Origin: an uncultured Acetatifactor sp.
Lineage (GTDB): Bacteria; Bacillota; Clostridia; Lachnospirales; Lachnospiraceae
NCBI GenBank assembly: GCA_947629645.1
Contig: CANREV010000026.1
Coordinates: 1-41,088, forward strand
Reading direction: 5' to 3'
Length of the DNA: 41,088 nt
Within the stretch, counting starts at the first letter, position 1; each line of letters opens with the position of its first letter. Below are positions 17,192-26,730 of the stretch, in pieces. The position numbers were made by a program, and so were the translations under genes. The notes under the pieces were generated by a model, which was given only the letters and a program-made list of their open reading frames with translations, was not told the DNA's origin and made no database searches.

Positions 17192-18428
17192 TGCATCGAA
17201 CAAGGGACTGCGGTGTCAGATCTGCACCGGATGCGGGCGCTGTGGAGTAACCGCGGGAGACGGACAAAAGGATATCGGGATACGCGTACTGACGCAGGAA
17301 AGTCTGATAGAGACGGCAAGAGCGAAAGAAAAGGGGATCCCTTTGCCGGAGGATAAAAGACTGGCGGCGGCGGATATCGGCACTACCACTATCGCCATGC
17401 AGTTATACAGGGCCGATGGCAGTGTGGAAGACCGTTACGTTTCGGTAAATCCCCAGACGGTCTACGGGGCGGATGTATTGTCGCGGATCGAGGCGGCGCG
17501 GGATCCGTCCCAGGCGGCGAAGATGCAGCGGATGGTGCGGGAGGAACTGAGAAAAGGCATACAGAGGTTCCGGGGAAGGCTCAAACGGGGGGAAACGCTG
17601 CGCCTGACAGTGGCAGCGAACACCACAATGACATATCTGCTGATGGGCTGGGATCCGGCGGAACTGGGAACCGCGCCTTTTGCGGCATCCCACCTGCAGG
17701 GCGCGGATCTGGAGCTGGACGGCGTGCCCTGCCTGATCCTGCCCTCCTTTTCCGCTTTTGTGGGAGGGGATATTTTCGCGGGATGTATCGCCAGCGGCAT
17801 GGCAGGACAGGAGAAGGTCACGCTGTTGATCGATCTTGGCACCAATGGGGAAATGATGCTGGGAAACGCCCGGAAGAGACTGGCCTGCGCCACGGCGGCC
17901 GGACCCGCTTTTGAGGGCGGCGTCAACAGAGGAATCTGGGGAGCGGACATGGTGAAATTTCTGGCCATTCTGCGAAAGGAAAGAATTGTGGATGAGACGG
18001 GGCTGTTGAAGGGCCAGTACTTTGAAAACGGGATCCGGATCGGAAACGTGAACGTCACCCAGCAGGCGGTGCGGAACGTGCAGCTGGCGAAAGCCGCCAT
18101 AGCGGCGGGAATAGAGATTCTTTTGAACCGTTACGGGATCGGATATGATACGGTGGACAGGGTCGTACTGGCGGGCGGCTTCGGATATTATCTCAGGCCG
18201 GGGGACGCGGTGCAGATCGGGCTTTTGCCGGAAACTTTCGCCGCAAAGACCGTCTCGGGAGGCAATACCGCCCTGGCCGGGGCCATGCTGACCGGAAGGC
18301 GCTGGCTGTGCTCGGACAGGGAGAGCGTCAGAAGAGAACTGGAACAATACCGGAGAAATACTTCCGTCATAAATCTGGCGGCGGAGGAGGGGTTCGCCCA
18401 GCGTTACCTGCAGTCCATCTCGCTGTAG
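17184..18428 (+). CDS. ASKHA-domain ATPase with N-terminal CxxCxxCxxC cluster (RACo-like, DUF4445)
   Basis: A 414-residue protein. An N-terminal four-cysteine motif (CQICTGCGRC, three CxxC steps) probably binds an Fe-S cluster. It is followed by an actin/Hsp70-like ATPase fold: ADIGTTTIAMQLY (phosphate 1), LIDLGTNGEMMLG (phosphate 2) and VVLAGGFGYYLRPGDAVQIG (adenosine). RACo-type proteins use ATP to drive low-potential electrons into corrinoid proteins. This one has the short cysteine motif in place of the plant-type ferredoxin domain. No corrinoid methyltransferase is adjacent, so its client is unknown. TTG 17184 is preferred as start because GGAGAGG lies 7 nt upstream; ATG 17163 lacks a site. 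It overlaps the DUF4250 stop codon by 8 nt. Confidence 0.82.
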   Translation: MFNASNKGLRCQICTGCGRCGVTAGDGQKDIGIRVLTQESLIETARAKEKGIPLPEDKRLAAADIGTTTIAMQLYRADGSVEDRYVSVNPQTVYGADVLSRIEAARDPSQAAKMQRMVREELRKGIQRFRGRLKRGETLRLTVAANTTMTYLLMGWDPAELGTAPFAASHLQGADLELDGVPCLILPSFSAFVGGDIFAGCIASGMAGQEKVTLLIDLGTNGEMMLGNARKRLACATAAGPAFEGGVNRGIWGADMVKFLAILRKERIVDETGLLKGQYFENGIRIGNVNVTQQAVRNVQLAKAAIAAGIEILLNRYGIGYDTVDRVVLAGGFGYYLRPGDAVQIGLLPETFAAKTVSGGNTALAGAMLTGRRWLCSDRESVRRELEQYRRNTSVINLAAEEGFAQRYLQSISL

Positions 18429-18441
18429 CAGGGAGAGGGAG

Positions 18442-18466
18442 AAATCGCATAGAGATGCGATTTTTT
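18442..18466 (+). terminator. Terminator of the GH36-DUF4250-ASKHA unit
   Basis: AAATCGCAT (18442-18450) and ATGCGATTT (18455-18463) form a perfect 9-bp stem with an AGAG loop and a run of six T residues (18461-18466). Confidence 0.88.
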
Positions 18467-18522
18467 CTTCGCGGCGCGTATGGTTAAATTGTCACAAAGT
18501 TTCAATATTTTATGATTATCTA

Positions 18523-18551
18523 TTTCAAAAAGAAAGAATATAGTGTATAAT
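18523..18551 (+). promoter_or_regulatory. Candidate promoter of the second chemotaxis receptor
   Basis: A consensus TATAAT at 18546-18551 is preceded 17 bp upstream by only a weak -35 (TTTCAA). No flagellar-sigma pattern was recognised. Confidence 0.4.
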
Positions 18552-18608
18552 AATCTATATATTGATAAGATACACTTTTTCATTCATTTTATTTCGGAGG
18601 AAAAACGC

Positions 18609-20780
18609 ATGGGCGATAAAAAGGGAACTGTTCACGAGCAGAAAGCGAAAAAGGCGCAGGCAGCCAGGGCGCCGAAGCAGTCCGCGGCGTCAGGGCAGCG
18701 AAAGGAAACCAAAGGCGGCGGAAGCGCAAACCGGAATGTGTTCAGTATCCGCAATAAGATTATTCTGTGCTTTCTTGTGCCGATCCTGTTCATGATCATA
18801 GTGGGTTATTCCGCTTATCAGAAAGCCGCGCAGGGCATGAGCGAGAAATTTACGGATTCCACCACTCAGACCATCAATATGGCTATGGAATACATGGACA
18901 TGAGCTGTTCCTTTATCGAGTCGGAGGGCATAACTTACGCGTTTAATAAGGAACTGGGCAAATACTTTATCGGTCTGCTCAACGATGATCCGCTGGCTAA
19001 AATGAATCTGATAGACAATACCAGTATGGATATCACGGCTTCCCAGACGTCCAATCAGTTTATCAACAATATACATATTATCACGAAAGACAATATCAGG
19101 ATGTTTACCACGTCCTCCTTTAATTCTTCCGATGGCTTTTACGAGGAATATATGGCCTCGGTACCGGAAGAGGGGCGGGGGATCAAAAAGTGGGTGGACA
19201 GCCACGATGTCCTGGATGAGAAGCTGAACCTGACAAAAGAGGATTATATTCTCGCTTACCAGACCAAGGCGCAGTCGGGAAAAGCCTGCGTTGTCATCGA
19301 CATCAAATCGCAGGCGGTAATGGATTTTCTGCAGTCCCTCGATTTAGGCGATGGCAGTATCGTTGGTTTTGTGACGGAGAACGGACGGGAAGTGGTTTAT
19401 GAGAATCTGCGGGAGGGGGAAACGAGTTCCCTAAGCGAGGGCGAGGCGGTATTTTTCGGACAGGAATTCTTCCCCGCGATAGACGCGGAAAGCAAGGAGA
19501 ATACATACGGTGCGCAGGAAGTTACTTTCCGGGGGAATAAATACCTGTTTATCTATAGCCGCAGCAGCACTACAAGGACTACGATCTGTACGCTGGTGCC
19601 TATGAACATCATCATCGGGCAGGCGGAGGAGATCAAGACGCTGACTCTGCTGTTAGTGGTGCTGGCCAGCGTGATCGTTCTGGTGGTCGGCCTGTTTATC
19701 GTATCCGGCATCCAGAAAAATATGAAACGTATCTCGAAGACGTTCGGCGAAGTCGCGCGGGGTGACCTGACGGTGCAGGCGGCGGCTAAAGGACGCGATG
19801 AATTCCAGAGCCTGGCAGGGTCGGCTAACAATATGATCCGGAATACCAAGAGTCTGGTGAACAAAGTGACGGACGCCACGATCCAGCTGGATGCGTCTTC
19901 CAAAGATGTGGAGCAGGTTTCCAGCGTCATCAACGAGCATTCCGTGGGGATCACCCAGGCGGTCAATGAGATCAGCGAGATCATGACGCAGCAGACCGCA
20001 CATGTGGAAGAATGCGTTGCCAAGACGGATATACTGGCGGAGGAAATGCAGGAAGTCAGCCGCGTGGTAGAAAAAGTCGGCAAGCTGGTTGAAGAGACAG
20101 AGCAGATGATCACGCAGGGTATGCAGACCATCAGGCTGCTTGGCGACAGGGCCCAGCAGACCACTGATATCACCGCAAAGGTTGGTGAGAATATCGAGTC
20201 GCTGAGACAGGAATCTGAGATCATCAATAGCTTTGTAGGAACGATTACCGATATTTCCGAGCAGACGAACCTGCTTTCCTTAAATGCCTCCATTGAGGCG
20301 GCGAGAGCGGGAGAGGCTGGAAGAGGCTTCGCTGTGGTGGCGGAGGAAATCCGTAAGCTGGCAGATGATTCCGCCAGGGCGGCCGGTGAGATCAGCAACA
20401 ATGTGGACCACATTATTGCGCGGACCATGCAAAGTGTAGACAGCGCGCATGAGGCAAGCGGTATGGTAGCTTCCCAGACGGAAGCTGTGGAGCAGGTAGT
20501 GGGCGTCTTCCGGAATATGGAAGAGCGTATGAAGAGGCTGGTGGAGGGCCTGAACGCCATCGTGGACAGCACCGAAAAGGCGGAAGAAGAAAAGACTTAC
20601 ACCGTGAGCGCTATCCGGCAGATCTCCAACAGTATCGAGGAGGCGACCACCAGCGCCATGACCGTAAGGGATTCCGTGGAGAGGCTGATGAAAAACGTGG
20701 AGGGATTGACCCAGACGGCGGATTCTCTTGGCAAGAATATGCAGGAGTTGAAAACGGAGATTTCCGTATTTAAAATCTAA
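18609..20780 (+). CDS. Methyl-accepting chemotaxis protein with extracytoplasmic sensor and HAMP
   Basis: A 723-residue receptor with a positively charged N-terminal tail (about 1-45), TM1 (about 48-70), an extracytoplasmic Cache-like ligand domain (about 75-335), TM2 ([20 protein letters not shown], about 340-362), HAMP, and a long coiled-coil signalling domain with an intact hairpin tip ([20 protein letters not shown], about 552-578). Start ATG 18609 follows GGAGG (18596-18600) by 8 nt; the frame opens 22 codons earlier but without a ribosome site. The stop codon overlaps the ATG of the next gene as TAATG, so receptor and ABC exporter are translationally coupled, an unusual partnership. Confidence 0.93.
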   Translation: MGDKKGTVHEQKAKKAQAARAPKQSAASGQRKETKGGGSANRNVFSIRNKIILCFLVPILFMIIVGYSAYQKAAQGMSEKFTDSTTQTINMAMEYMDMSCSFIESEGITYAFNKELGKYFIGLLNDDPLAKMNLIDNTSMDITASQTSNQFINNIHIITKDNIRMFTTSSFNSSDGFYEEYMASVPEEGRGIKKWVDSHDVLDEKLNLTKEDYILAYQTKAQSGKACVVIDIKSQAVMDFLQSLDLGDGSIVGFVTENGREVVYENLREGETSSLSEGEAVFFGQEFFPAIDAESKENTYGAQEVTFRGNKYLFIYSRSSTTRTTICTLVPMNIIIGQAEEIKTLTLLLVVLASVIVLVVGLFIVSGIQKNMKRISKTFGEVARGDLTVQAAAKGRDEFQSLAGSANNMIRNTKSLVNKVTDATIQLDASSKDVEQVSSVINEHSVGITQAVNEISEIMTQQTAHVEECVAKTDILAEEMQEVSRVVEKVGKLVEETEQMITQGMQTIRLLGDRAQQTTDITAKVGENIESLRQESEIINSFVGTITDISEQTNLLSLNASIEAARAGEAGRGFAVVAEEIRKLADDSARAAGEISNNVDHIIARTMQSVDSAHEASGMVASQTEAVEQVVGVFRNMEERMKRLVEGLNAIVDSTEKAEEEKTYTVSAIRQISNSIEEATTSAMTVRDSVERLMKNVEGLTQTADSLGKNMQELKTEISVFKI

Positions 20781-22564
20781 TGAAGCAGATAATATTAAAA
20801 TATTTACAACCCTACTTCCCGAGAATGGGAGTAGGGTTGCTTATTAAATTCGTAGGGACTATCATGGATCTGTGTATACCTTATATACTGGCGTATATCA
20901 TCGATACCGTGATCCTGTCTAAAAATAAGAAATTGATATTTTACTGGGGAGCGTTGATGATCGTCTGCTCTCTGCTTGCCGTATCTTTCAATATTATAGC
21001 AAATCGTATGGCTTCCAAAGTTTCCAGCGATGCAACGGAAAATATACGGCGGGATTTGTTTTCCAAGACAATGCATCTTTCCAATGCACAGACGGACTTT
21101 TATACGAAACCTTCCCTGATCTCCCGAATGACATCAGATACCTATAATCTTCACCAGATGCTGGGGCGCATCCAGCGTCTGGGGGTTCGTGCGCCCATTT
21201 TGCTGATCGGGGGCATCTGTGTGACTTTTACGCTGGATTACGCCATGGCCTGCGTGTTGCTGGCGGTTCTGCCGCTGCTTGGCTGTATCACAGTGTATGT
21301 GTCCAAAAGAAGTATCCCTATGTACGGAAGCCTTCAGGAAGCAAACGACCGTTTTGTCAGGATGGTCAGAGAGGATATCGCGGGAATCAGAGTCATCAAA
21401 GCCCTGTCCAAGACGGACTATGAAACGGAAAAGTTTCGTGCGGTCAACAGAGAAGTGGTAGAGCGGGAACGCAGAAACGGCATGGTTATGGCGATTATAA
21501 ACCCTTCCATGAACATCCTGCTGAATCTTGGCCTTGTGGGCGTCATTCTGGTGGGCGCCTACCGCGTTAATGCCGGATTGTCGGAGGTGGGAAAGATTTT
21601 GGCGTTCACCACCTATTTTACCATCATCCTCAATGCCATGCTGTCCATCTCTAAGATGTTTACGATTCTCTCCAAAGCCATTGCATCGGGAAACCGTATC
21701 TGGCAGGTGCTGGAGTCTGAGGATGACATGCAGGTCCTTGAGAAAGTTTATGGGAAAGATGGAGAGGCGGAGCCTGAAAAAAGTGATAAAGAATGCAGTG
21801 ACAGTGAAATCTGTTTTGACCATGTGACGTTTTCCTACTTAAAAAAAGGAGATGCCAATATAAAGGATCTTTCTTTTAACATCAAAAAAGGTGAAACGCT
21901 GGGCATTATTGGAGAGATCGGTTCGGGTAAGTCCACCATCATTAATCTGATGATGCGGATGTATGATGTGGACGAAGGGCGCATCCTGATCGCGGGAAAG
22001 GATGTCCGCAGCTATCCGCAGTCTCAGTTAAAGCAGAAATTTGGCGTGGTGTTCCAAAATGATACGATTTTTGAAGATACGATAGCGGAGAACGTGACGC
22101 TGGGCAGAGACATCAGCGAAGATCGTCTGCAGGAAGCGCTGTTCTATGCAAGGGCCAGCGAATTTGTGAATGACAGAGCATGCAAAGAGGGGGAAACGCT
22201 GAACATCAAGGGAGCGAATCTGAGCGGAGGGCAGAAGCAGCGGGTGCTCATTGCCAGAGCGCTGGCCGCCAGACCGGAGATCCTTATTTTAGACGATTCT
22301 TCCAGTGCGCTGGATTACCGCACAGACGCCGAGCTGCGGAAAGGCATTAAGGAACATTTTGGCGATACCACGCTGGTGATCGTGGCCCAGAGAGTCAGCT
22401 CTATCCGAAATGCGGATCATATTCTGGTTCTGGAAGACGGAGTTCCCATCGGTTATGGTACGCATGAAGAGCTGATGGAGCATTGCGTTACCTACAGCGA
22501 GATCAGCAGATCCCAGATGGGGCAGGGCGGGGCAGAGTTGTCTTTGTCGCAGGGCACGGTTTGA
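20780..22564 (+). CDS. ABC exporter half-transporter, degenerate NBD subunit
   Basis: 594 residues: six membrane helices (about 15-310) and an ATP-binding domain with Walker A GEIGSGKST (about 375-385) and a canonical LSGGQ signature. The catalytic Glu after Walker B is Asp506 (ILILDDSSSALD), and the H-loop His is Gln537 (IVAQRVSS). These are the marks of the non-hydrolysing site in heterodimeric exporters such as TM287/288. The partner is the next gene, whose signature is degenerate in turn. The start codon overlaps the receptor's stop (TAATG) with no ribosome site close by, implying coupled translation. A terminator-like hairpin lies in codons 10-20. Substrate unknown; multidrug or peptide export is the usual family role. 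Confidence 0.92.
   Translation: MKQIILKYLQPYFPRMGVGLLIKFVGTIMDLCIPYILAYIIDTVILSKNKKLIFYWGALMIVCSLLAVSFNIIANRMASKVSSDATENIRRDLFSKTMHLSNAQTDFYTKPSLISRMTSDTYNLHQMLGRIQRLGVRAPILLIGGICVTFTLDYAMACVLLAVLPLLGCITVYVSKRSIPMYGSLQEANDRFVRMVREDIAGIRVIKALSKTDYETEKFRAVNREVVERERRNGMVMAIINPSMNILLNLGLVGVILVGAYRVNAGLSEVGKILAFTTYFTIILNAMLSISKMFTILSKAIASGNRIWQVLESEDDMQVLEKVYGKDGEAEPEKSDKECSDSEICFDHVTFSYLKKGDANIKDLSFNIKKGETLGIIGEIGSGKSTIINLMMRMYDVDEGRILIAGKDVRSYPQSQLKQKFGVVFQNDTIFEDTIAENVTLGRDISEDRLQEALFYARASEFVNDRACKEGETLNIKGANLSGGQKQRVLIARALAARPEILILDDSSSALDYRTDAELRKGIKEHFGDTTLVIVAQRVSSIRNADHILVLEDGVPIGYGTHEELMEHCVTYSEISRSQMGQGGAELSLSQGTV
20807..20839 (+). other. Strong hairpin inside the first codons of the ABC gene
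   Basis: The arms CAACCCTACTTCCC (20807-20820) and GGGAGTAGGGTTG (20827-20839) pair perfectly apart from one bulged T, around a 6-nt loop. A T-rich stretch (CTTATTAAATT) follows. Because the coding frame through it is conserved ABC sequence, it is an intragenic structure that may terminate receptor transcripts early. Confidence 0.55.
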
Positions 22565-22599
22565 GACTGCGCGTGCGAAAACCGGAAATGGAGATTAGT

Positions 22600-24354
22600 A
22601 TGGGTATGGAAAAAAAGCGTTATTCCAAGCGGACCATTCTGCAGCTTGGACAGTATATGTGGCAGTATAAAGGACTTCTCATATTGGCCATGCTCTGTAC
22701 GTTGGGCAGCAATCTGTTTTCCCTGATCGGCCCGAAACTGACGGGTTTAAGTATCGGAGCCATCGAGGCGGGGAAAGGTAATGTGGATTTTGAAAAAGTA
22801 TTTTATTATGCAGGGTGGATGGCGCTGTTTTACATAGTTTCCGCGCTGATGTCCTACGGCCTTCAGGTATTGATGCTGACCATCAGCCGAAAGGTGGTTT
22901 ACTGTATGCGTCAGGATGTGTTTGAAAAACTGATGACGCTGCCCGTGGGATATTTTGACGTTCATCAGACAGGAGATATCATCAGCCGTATTTCCTATGA
23001 TATCGACACCGTAAACGCATCTTTGTCCAATGATCTGGTGCAGCTTCTGACCACAGTGATCACGGTGGTAGGCGCGCTTTTGATGATGGTATCCATCTCG
23101 CCGAAACTGGTGCTGGTATTCGCGTTTACGGTGCCGCTGTCCGTTTTCATCACAAAATATCTTACCGGAAAAACCAGACCGCTGTTTCGGAAGCGCTCGG
23201 CAAAACTGGGAGAACTGAACGGATTTGTGGAAGAGATGATCTCGGGGCAGAAGACGTTAAAAGCTTACAGCAGGGAAGATTACATCCAGAAAAAGTTCGA
23301 TGTCAGGAACAAGGAGGCGGTGGACGCCTATTATCGGGCGGAATATTACGGCAGCGTAGTAGGCCCCTGCGTGAATTTTATCAATAATCTTTCCCTGTCG
23401 CTGATCAGTGTATTCGGAGCGCTGTTGTATCTTATGGGGAGTATGAAGATTGGAGACATTTCTTCCTTTGTGCTGTATTCCAGAAAATTTTCCGGCCCCA
23501 TCAACGAGGCCGCAAACATATTCAGCGAGCTGCAGTCCGCTCTGGCGGCCGCGGAGAGAGTGTTCCGCCTGATCGAGGAAGGACCGGAGCCCGCGGATGC
23601 AGAGGACGCGGAAGTACTGGAAGGGGTGCGGGGAGAGGTGGAACTGAGTCATGTAAAGTTTGGTTATCTGCCTCAAAAGACGATCATCCATGACCTCAGT
23701 TTTCGGGCCGATCCCGGAAAACTGATCGCCATTGTGGGACCTACGGGAGCGGGAAAAACCACGTTGATCAATCTTTTGATGCGCTTTTATGACCCGGACA
23801 GCGGTACGATCACGGTGGACGGCAGACAAACGGACGCTGTGACCAGAAGCAGTCTGCGGAAAGCCTATGCCATGGTACTTCAGGATACCTGGCTGTTTTA
23901 CGGCACCATATATGAAAACCTGGCTTACGGTAAAGAGGGAGCCACCAGAGAGGATGTGGAGGCGGCGGCGAAAGCGGCGCATATCCATTCCTTTATCAAG
24001 CGTCTGCCGGAGGGGTACGATACTATTCTGACGGATGAAGGCACAAATATCTCCAAAGGTCAGAAACAGCTTTTGACAATAGCCAGAGCCATGCTTCTGG
24101 ATTCCAAGATGCTGATCCTGGACGAGGCCACCTCCAATGTGGACACCAGAACGGAGCGCCAGATCCAGAAGGCTATGCTGAAACTGATGGAGGGAAAGAC
24201 CTGCTTTGTCATTGCGCACAGGCTGTCCACTATCGAGAATGCGGATCTGATCCTGGTGGTCAATGACGGCGAAGTGGTGGAACAGGGCACTCACAGAGAA
24301 CTGATGGAGAAAAAAGGTATGTACCGGAAGCTTTACAATGCGCAGTTTGAGTAG
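22600..24354 (+). CDS. ABC exporter half-transporter, catalytic NBD subunit
   Basis: 584 residues: six membrane helices (about 20-320) and an ATP-binding domain with Walker A GPTGAGKTT, Walker B plus catalytic Glu509 (MLILDEATS) and a normal H-loop (VIAHRLST). Its signature motif is degenerate: ISKGQ (484-488) instead of LSGGQ. Paired with the upstream subunit this gives one dead and one active ATP site, the classic heterodimer arrangement. The frame is open from 22483, inside the previous gene. ATG 22600 is chosen since GGAG (22590-22593) lies 6 nt upstream and MGMEKKRYSKRTI is a typical exporter N-terminus. It follows the first subunit by 35 bp. Confidence 0.92.
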   Translation: MGMEKKRYSKRTILQLGQYMWQYKGLLILAMLCTLGSNLFSLIGPKLTGLSIGAIEAGKGNVDFEKVFYYAGWMALFYIVSALMSYGLQVLMLTISRKVVYCMRQDVFEKLMTLPVGYFDVHQTGDIISRISYDIDTVNASLSNDLVQLLTTVITVVGALLMMVSISPKLVLVFAFTVPLSVFITKYLTGKTRPLFRKRSAKLGELNGFVEEMISGQKTLKAYSREDYIQKKFDVRNKEAVDAYYRAEYYGSVVGPCVNFINNLSLSLISVFGALLYLMGSMKIGDISSFVLYSRKFSGPINEAANIFSELQSALAAAERVFRLIEEGPEPADAEDAEVLEGVRGEVELSHVKFGYLPQKTIIHDLSFRADPGKLIAIVGPTGAGKTTLINLLMRFYDPDSGTITVDGRQTDAVTRSSLRKAYAMVLQDTWLFYGTIYENLAYGKEGATREDVEAAAKAAHIHSFIKRLPEGYDTILTDEGTNISKGQKQLLTIARAMLLDSKMLILDEATSNVDTRTERQIQKAMLKLMEGKTCFVIAHRLSTIENADLILVVNDGEVVEQGTHRELMEKKGMYRKLYNAQFE

Positions 24355-24419
24355 CTATAAAAAATTTCTGCCCGCATATACTTTCTAGTAAGAGAAACGC
24401 AGGCAGGATGTGAGCGGAT

Positions 24420-25166
24420 ATGAAAAGAGTGATCACAGCAATCCTGTTGTTTAGTTTATGTGCGGGATTGCTGTTTTTGGGCAGGCGGGAACAGGAAGAA
24501 ACGGCGGCTGCGGCCTGGGGTAGTTATGGCGAAAGCCGGGAGATCAAGAGCTGGGAGCGGGAAGAAAAGCAGGAGACGGCAGGGGCGGATGACAGATCTG
24601 AAAACCGGGAGGTCAAAAAGATCGCCCTCACGTTTGATGATGGCCCCCACCCCTATTACACCGAGCAGCTTTTGGACGGGCTGAAGGAGAGAGGGGTGGT
24701 AGCTACGTTTTTCGTTACCGGCTATCACGCCGAACTACATCCGGATGTGATCAGACGGATGCAGGAGGAGGGCCACCTGATCGGGAACCATACATACAGT
24801 CATATTCAGCTGACCCGCTCAAACAGGGAGATTTTCAAAGCGGAGCTGATAAAAACCAACAAGATTATTCAGGAGATTACCGGAGAGGAAGTACTCTATG
24901 TGCGGCCTCCCTACGGTTCCTGGGACAAGAGTTTTGAGGAGGAATTGAACATGTTTCCGGTGCTCTGGACCATAGATCCGCTGGACTGGTGCAGCAGCAA
25001 TGTTTCCTGCATTGCGGACCGGATCGTGAAGAAAGCGGGAGAGAATGACATCATCCTGATGCATGACTATTACGATACCTCAGTGACGGCGGCGCTGAAG
25101 GTAGTGGATGAGCTGCAGGAGCAGGGGTATGAGTTTGTGACGGTGGAGGAAATATTGTTTGAGTGA
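24420..25166 (+). CDS. Polysaccharide deacetylase (NodB domain), membrane-anchored or secreted
   Basis: 248 residues: an N-terminal hydrophobic segment (about 4-20) serving as signal or anchor, a charged linker (about 25-66), then a NodB carbohydrate-esterase-4 domain. Catalytic motifs: TFDDGPH (Asp73, Asp74), HTYSH (His124, His128), RPPYGSWD, LDW and the closing ILMHDYY. Such enzymes remove N-acetyl groups from peptidoglycan or other surface glycans outside the cell and often give lysozyme resistance. Only a weak AGGATG precedes the start. It lies 65 bp after the exporter genes and may be read through from them; spore-cortex paralogues exist but nothing here points to sporulation. Confidence 0.88.
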   Translation: MKRVITAILLFSLCAGLLFLGRREQEETAAAAWGSYGESREIKSWEREEKQETAGADDRSENREVKKIALTFDDGPHPYYTEQLLDGLKERGVVATFFVTGYHAELHPDVIRRMQEEGHLIGNHTYSHIQLTRSNREIFKAELIKTNKIIQEITGEEVLYVRPPYGSWDKSFEEELNMFPVLWTIDPLDWCSSNVSCIADRIVKKAGENDIILMHDYYDTSVTAALKVVDELQEQGYEFVTVEEILFE

Positions 25167-25239
25167 AAAGTTTTTTTCTGTATTGGAAGGAAAGATTTCT
25201 GAATATACTCTATAAACGTATCTATGGAGAATATTTGCG

Positions 25240-25806
25240 ATGGAAGAAAACAAAGAATTTCTCACAAATTCCTGTAGTTTTGTCAATGTGAAACCTATTA
25301 TGATGGATCTGCCCTATCCGCCGGTGCGGGTCAAAGAGAGAAACCGGAACTATGCTAATCTGCTCAGCGTTGATTATTGCGGTTCTGTCTCTGAATTGTC
25401 TGCGATCACACAGTATATTAACAATGAAAACAGGATGTCCGGTGAAAAGTGTCCTTTAGCGCAGGCGATATTGGGAATCGCAATGGCGGAAATGATTCAT
25501 ATGCAGAAATTGGGAGAACTGATCTTTTTGCTGGGCGGCAGTGTAGATTTTACGGCAAAGCTGCAAAACGGCTGTTGTCAGATGTGGTCCCCGAAATTTA
25601 TCACAATACCGCAGGAGCCGGGGGAAATGCTGGCTGCCGATATAGAATCTGAAAAAGACGCGATCTGTCAATATGAAAAGCACATCAGAGATATTGACGA
25701 CAGCACCGTAAACGCGATTCTGGAAAGAATCATCAAAGATGAAGAGTATCACATTATGATGTTAAAGACTTTGATGGAAGAATTGGGAGATCGCTCTTCA
25801 TACTGA
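25240..25806 (+). CDS. Ferritin-like di-metal protein
   Basis: A 188-residue four-helix bundle. Metal-binding residues have the rubrerythrin order: Glu52 in helix 1, Glu84-x-x-His87 in helix 2, Glu136 or Glu138 in helix 3 and Glu168-x-x-His171 in helix 4. The short N-terminal segment (PYPPVRVKERNRNY) and the glycine after the first helix pair (LGGSVDF) recall manganese-catalase/CotJC-like proteins, but length and details fit no named subgroup well. A role in peroxide or oxygen detoxification or iron handling is plausible for an anaerobe. No rubredoxin domain is attached. It has its own short upstream gap, and no partner gene is adjacent. Confidence 0.75.
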   Translation: MEENKEFLTNSCSFVNVKPIMMDLPYPPVRVKERNRNYANLLSVDYCGSVSELSAITQYINNENRMSGEKCPLAQAILGIAMAEMIHMQKLGELIFLLGGSVDFTAKLQNGCCQMWSPKFITIPQEPGEMLAADIESEKDAICQYEKHIRDIDDSTVNAILERIIKDEEYHIMMLKTLMEELGDRSSY

Positions 25807-25922
25807 GAGTTGTCTGCGGCTGCAGCGGGCTGCACATTGATTGGCACCAGCGGGTTTTGGAGATACAATGCGCGGTAATTGTGCGCCGCGCGTACTAAAA
25901 CGCTGTCATTTATGTCAGACAG

Positions 25923-25955
25923 GCGTCCCGTGCCGGTTGTTACGGCAGGGGACGC
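25923..25955. other. 13-bp hairpin in the gap after the ferritin-like gene
   Basis: GCGTCCCGTGCCG (25923-25935) and CGGCAGGGGACGC (25943-25955) pair with one mismatch around a 7-nt loop. No T-tract follows on either strand. The gap 25807-26028 holds no convincing gene otherwise. Confidence 0.4.
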
Positions 25956-26028
25956 AAAAGTTGATGACCGTAAGTATAAAGCAAAAGATTATAAAAAATA
26001 CCGGAGACTGTCAGGAAGAAAAATAAAA

Positions 26029-26577
26029 TCAAATCTTTGTCTGGGGAAATTGAAAGTCATTATAATCATCCGCGGTAAAACGGTGATATATGATGTGACA
26101 TTCCTCATCGGTAAAGCAATATCTGAAATCGTCAGGCTGTCCGTCTTCAAAATAGACCAGATAATCGAACTCGCCGGAAGAAAATTTTTCCACATGGACT
26201 TTGTCGGAATACTTGTGAAATAGTTGTAATACCTCGTCCATTTTTACGCCGTGCCTGGAAACGGTATGGATCAGATCCCGGATGAATTCCGTGTTCTCCA
26301 TATGTTCATGGACGTATTCGGATCCCTGCTCAGATATGGCAAAGCAGAATCTTTCCGCCTGATTGGAGACATCGATCTGTCCGAGTCTGGCCCTGACATG
26401 ATCACAAAAAGAATACAAAACGGCATACATACTGTTCACATCGCAATCGGTTCCCAATAATCTGTTCAGCGACAAGAGAGGATAGTACAGCCGGATAGTT
26501 TCCCTGCGATAGCCCAGCTTGATCTGTTCTTCTTTTATGATCTCAATCATGTTATTCTCCAATTTTGAATAGTCCAT
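26029..26577 (-). CDS. DUF3877-like protein of unknown function
   Basis: A 182-residue soluble protein beginning MDYSKLENNMIEIIKEEQIK, then GYRRETIRLYYPLLSLNRLLG. The pattern recalls DUF3877, a Clostridia family without known function; this is recognition by eye. The sequence is acidic, mixed helix and strand, with no membrane segment or catalytic motif that I recognise. AGGAGG (26589-26584 on the minus strand) lies 6 nt before the ATG at 26577. The frame opens 14 codons earlier, but those overlap the ribosome site. It is transcribed alone, convergent with the ferritin-like gene. Confidence 0.65.
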   Translation of the reverse strand: MDYSKLENNMIEIIKEEQIKLGYRRETIRLYYPLLSLNRLLGTDCDVNSMYAVLYSFCDHVRARLGQIDVSNQAERFCFAISEQGSEYVHEHMENTEFIRDLIHTVSRHGVKMDEVLQLFHKYSDKVHVEKFSSGEFDYLVYFEDGQPDDFRYCFTDEECHIIYHRFTADDYNDFQFPQTKI

Positions 26578-26730
26578 AAAATTCCTCCTGATAAAACAGG
26601 CAAACATCAGTTTTGTCATATCCCTGTTTGTTTTTCTGTCGTTATGGTATATTTTATCATATGTATGAAATGCAAAAAAGGGTAAAAATAATGTAATACC
26701 ATGGCATACGCGCCGGTATAAAGCTTTTTG

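Noticed and set aside
25923..25990. c-di-GMP (GEMM-I) riboswitch, suggested by GGGGACGCAAAAG
   Set aside because: Only that box resembles the class. The upstream GCAAACC strand and the matching 3' half are missing, and no + strand gene follows.
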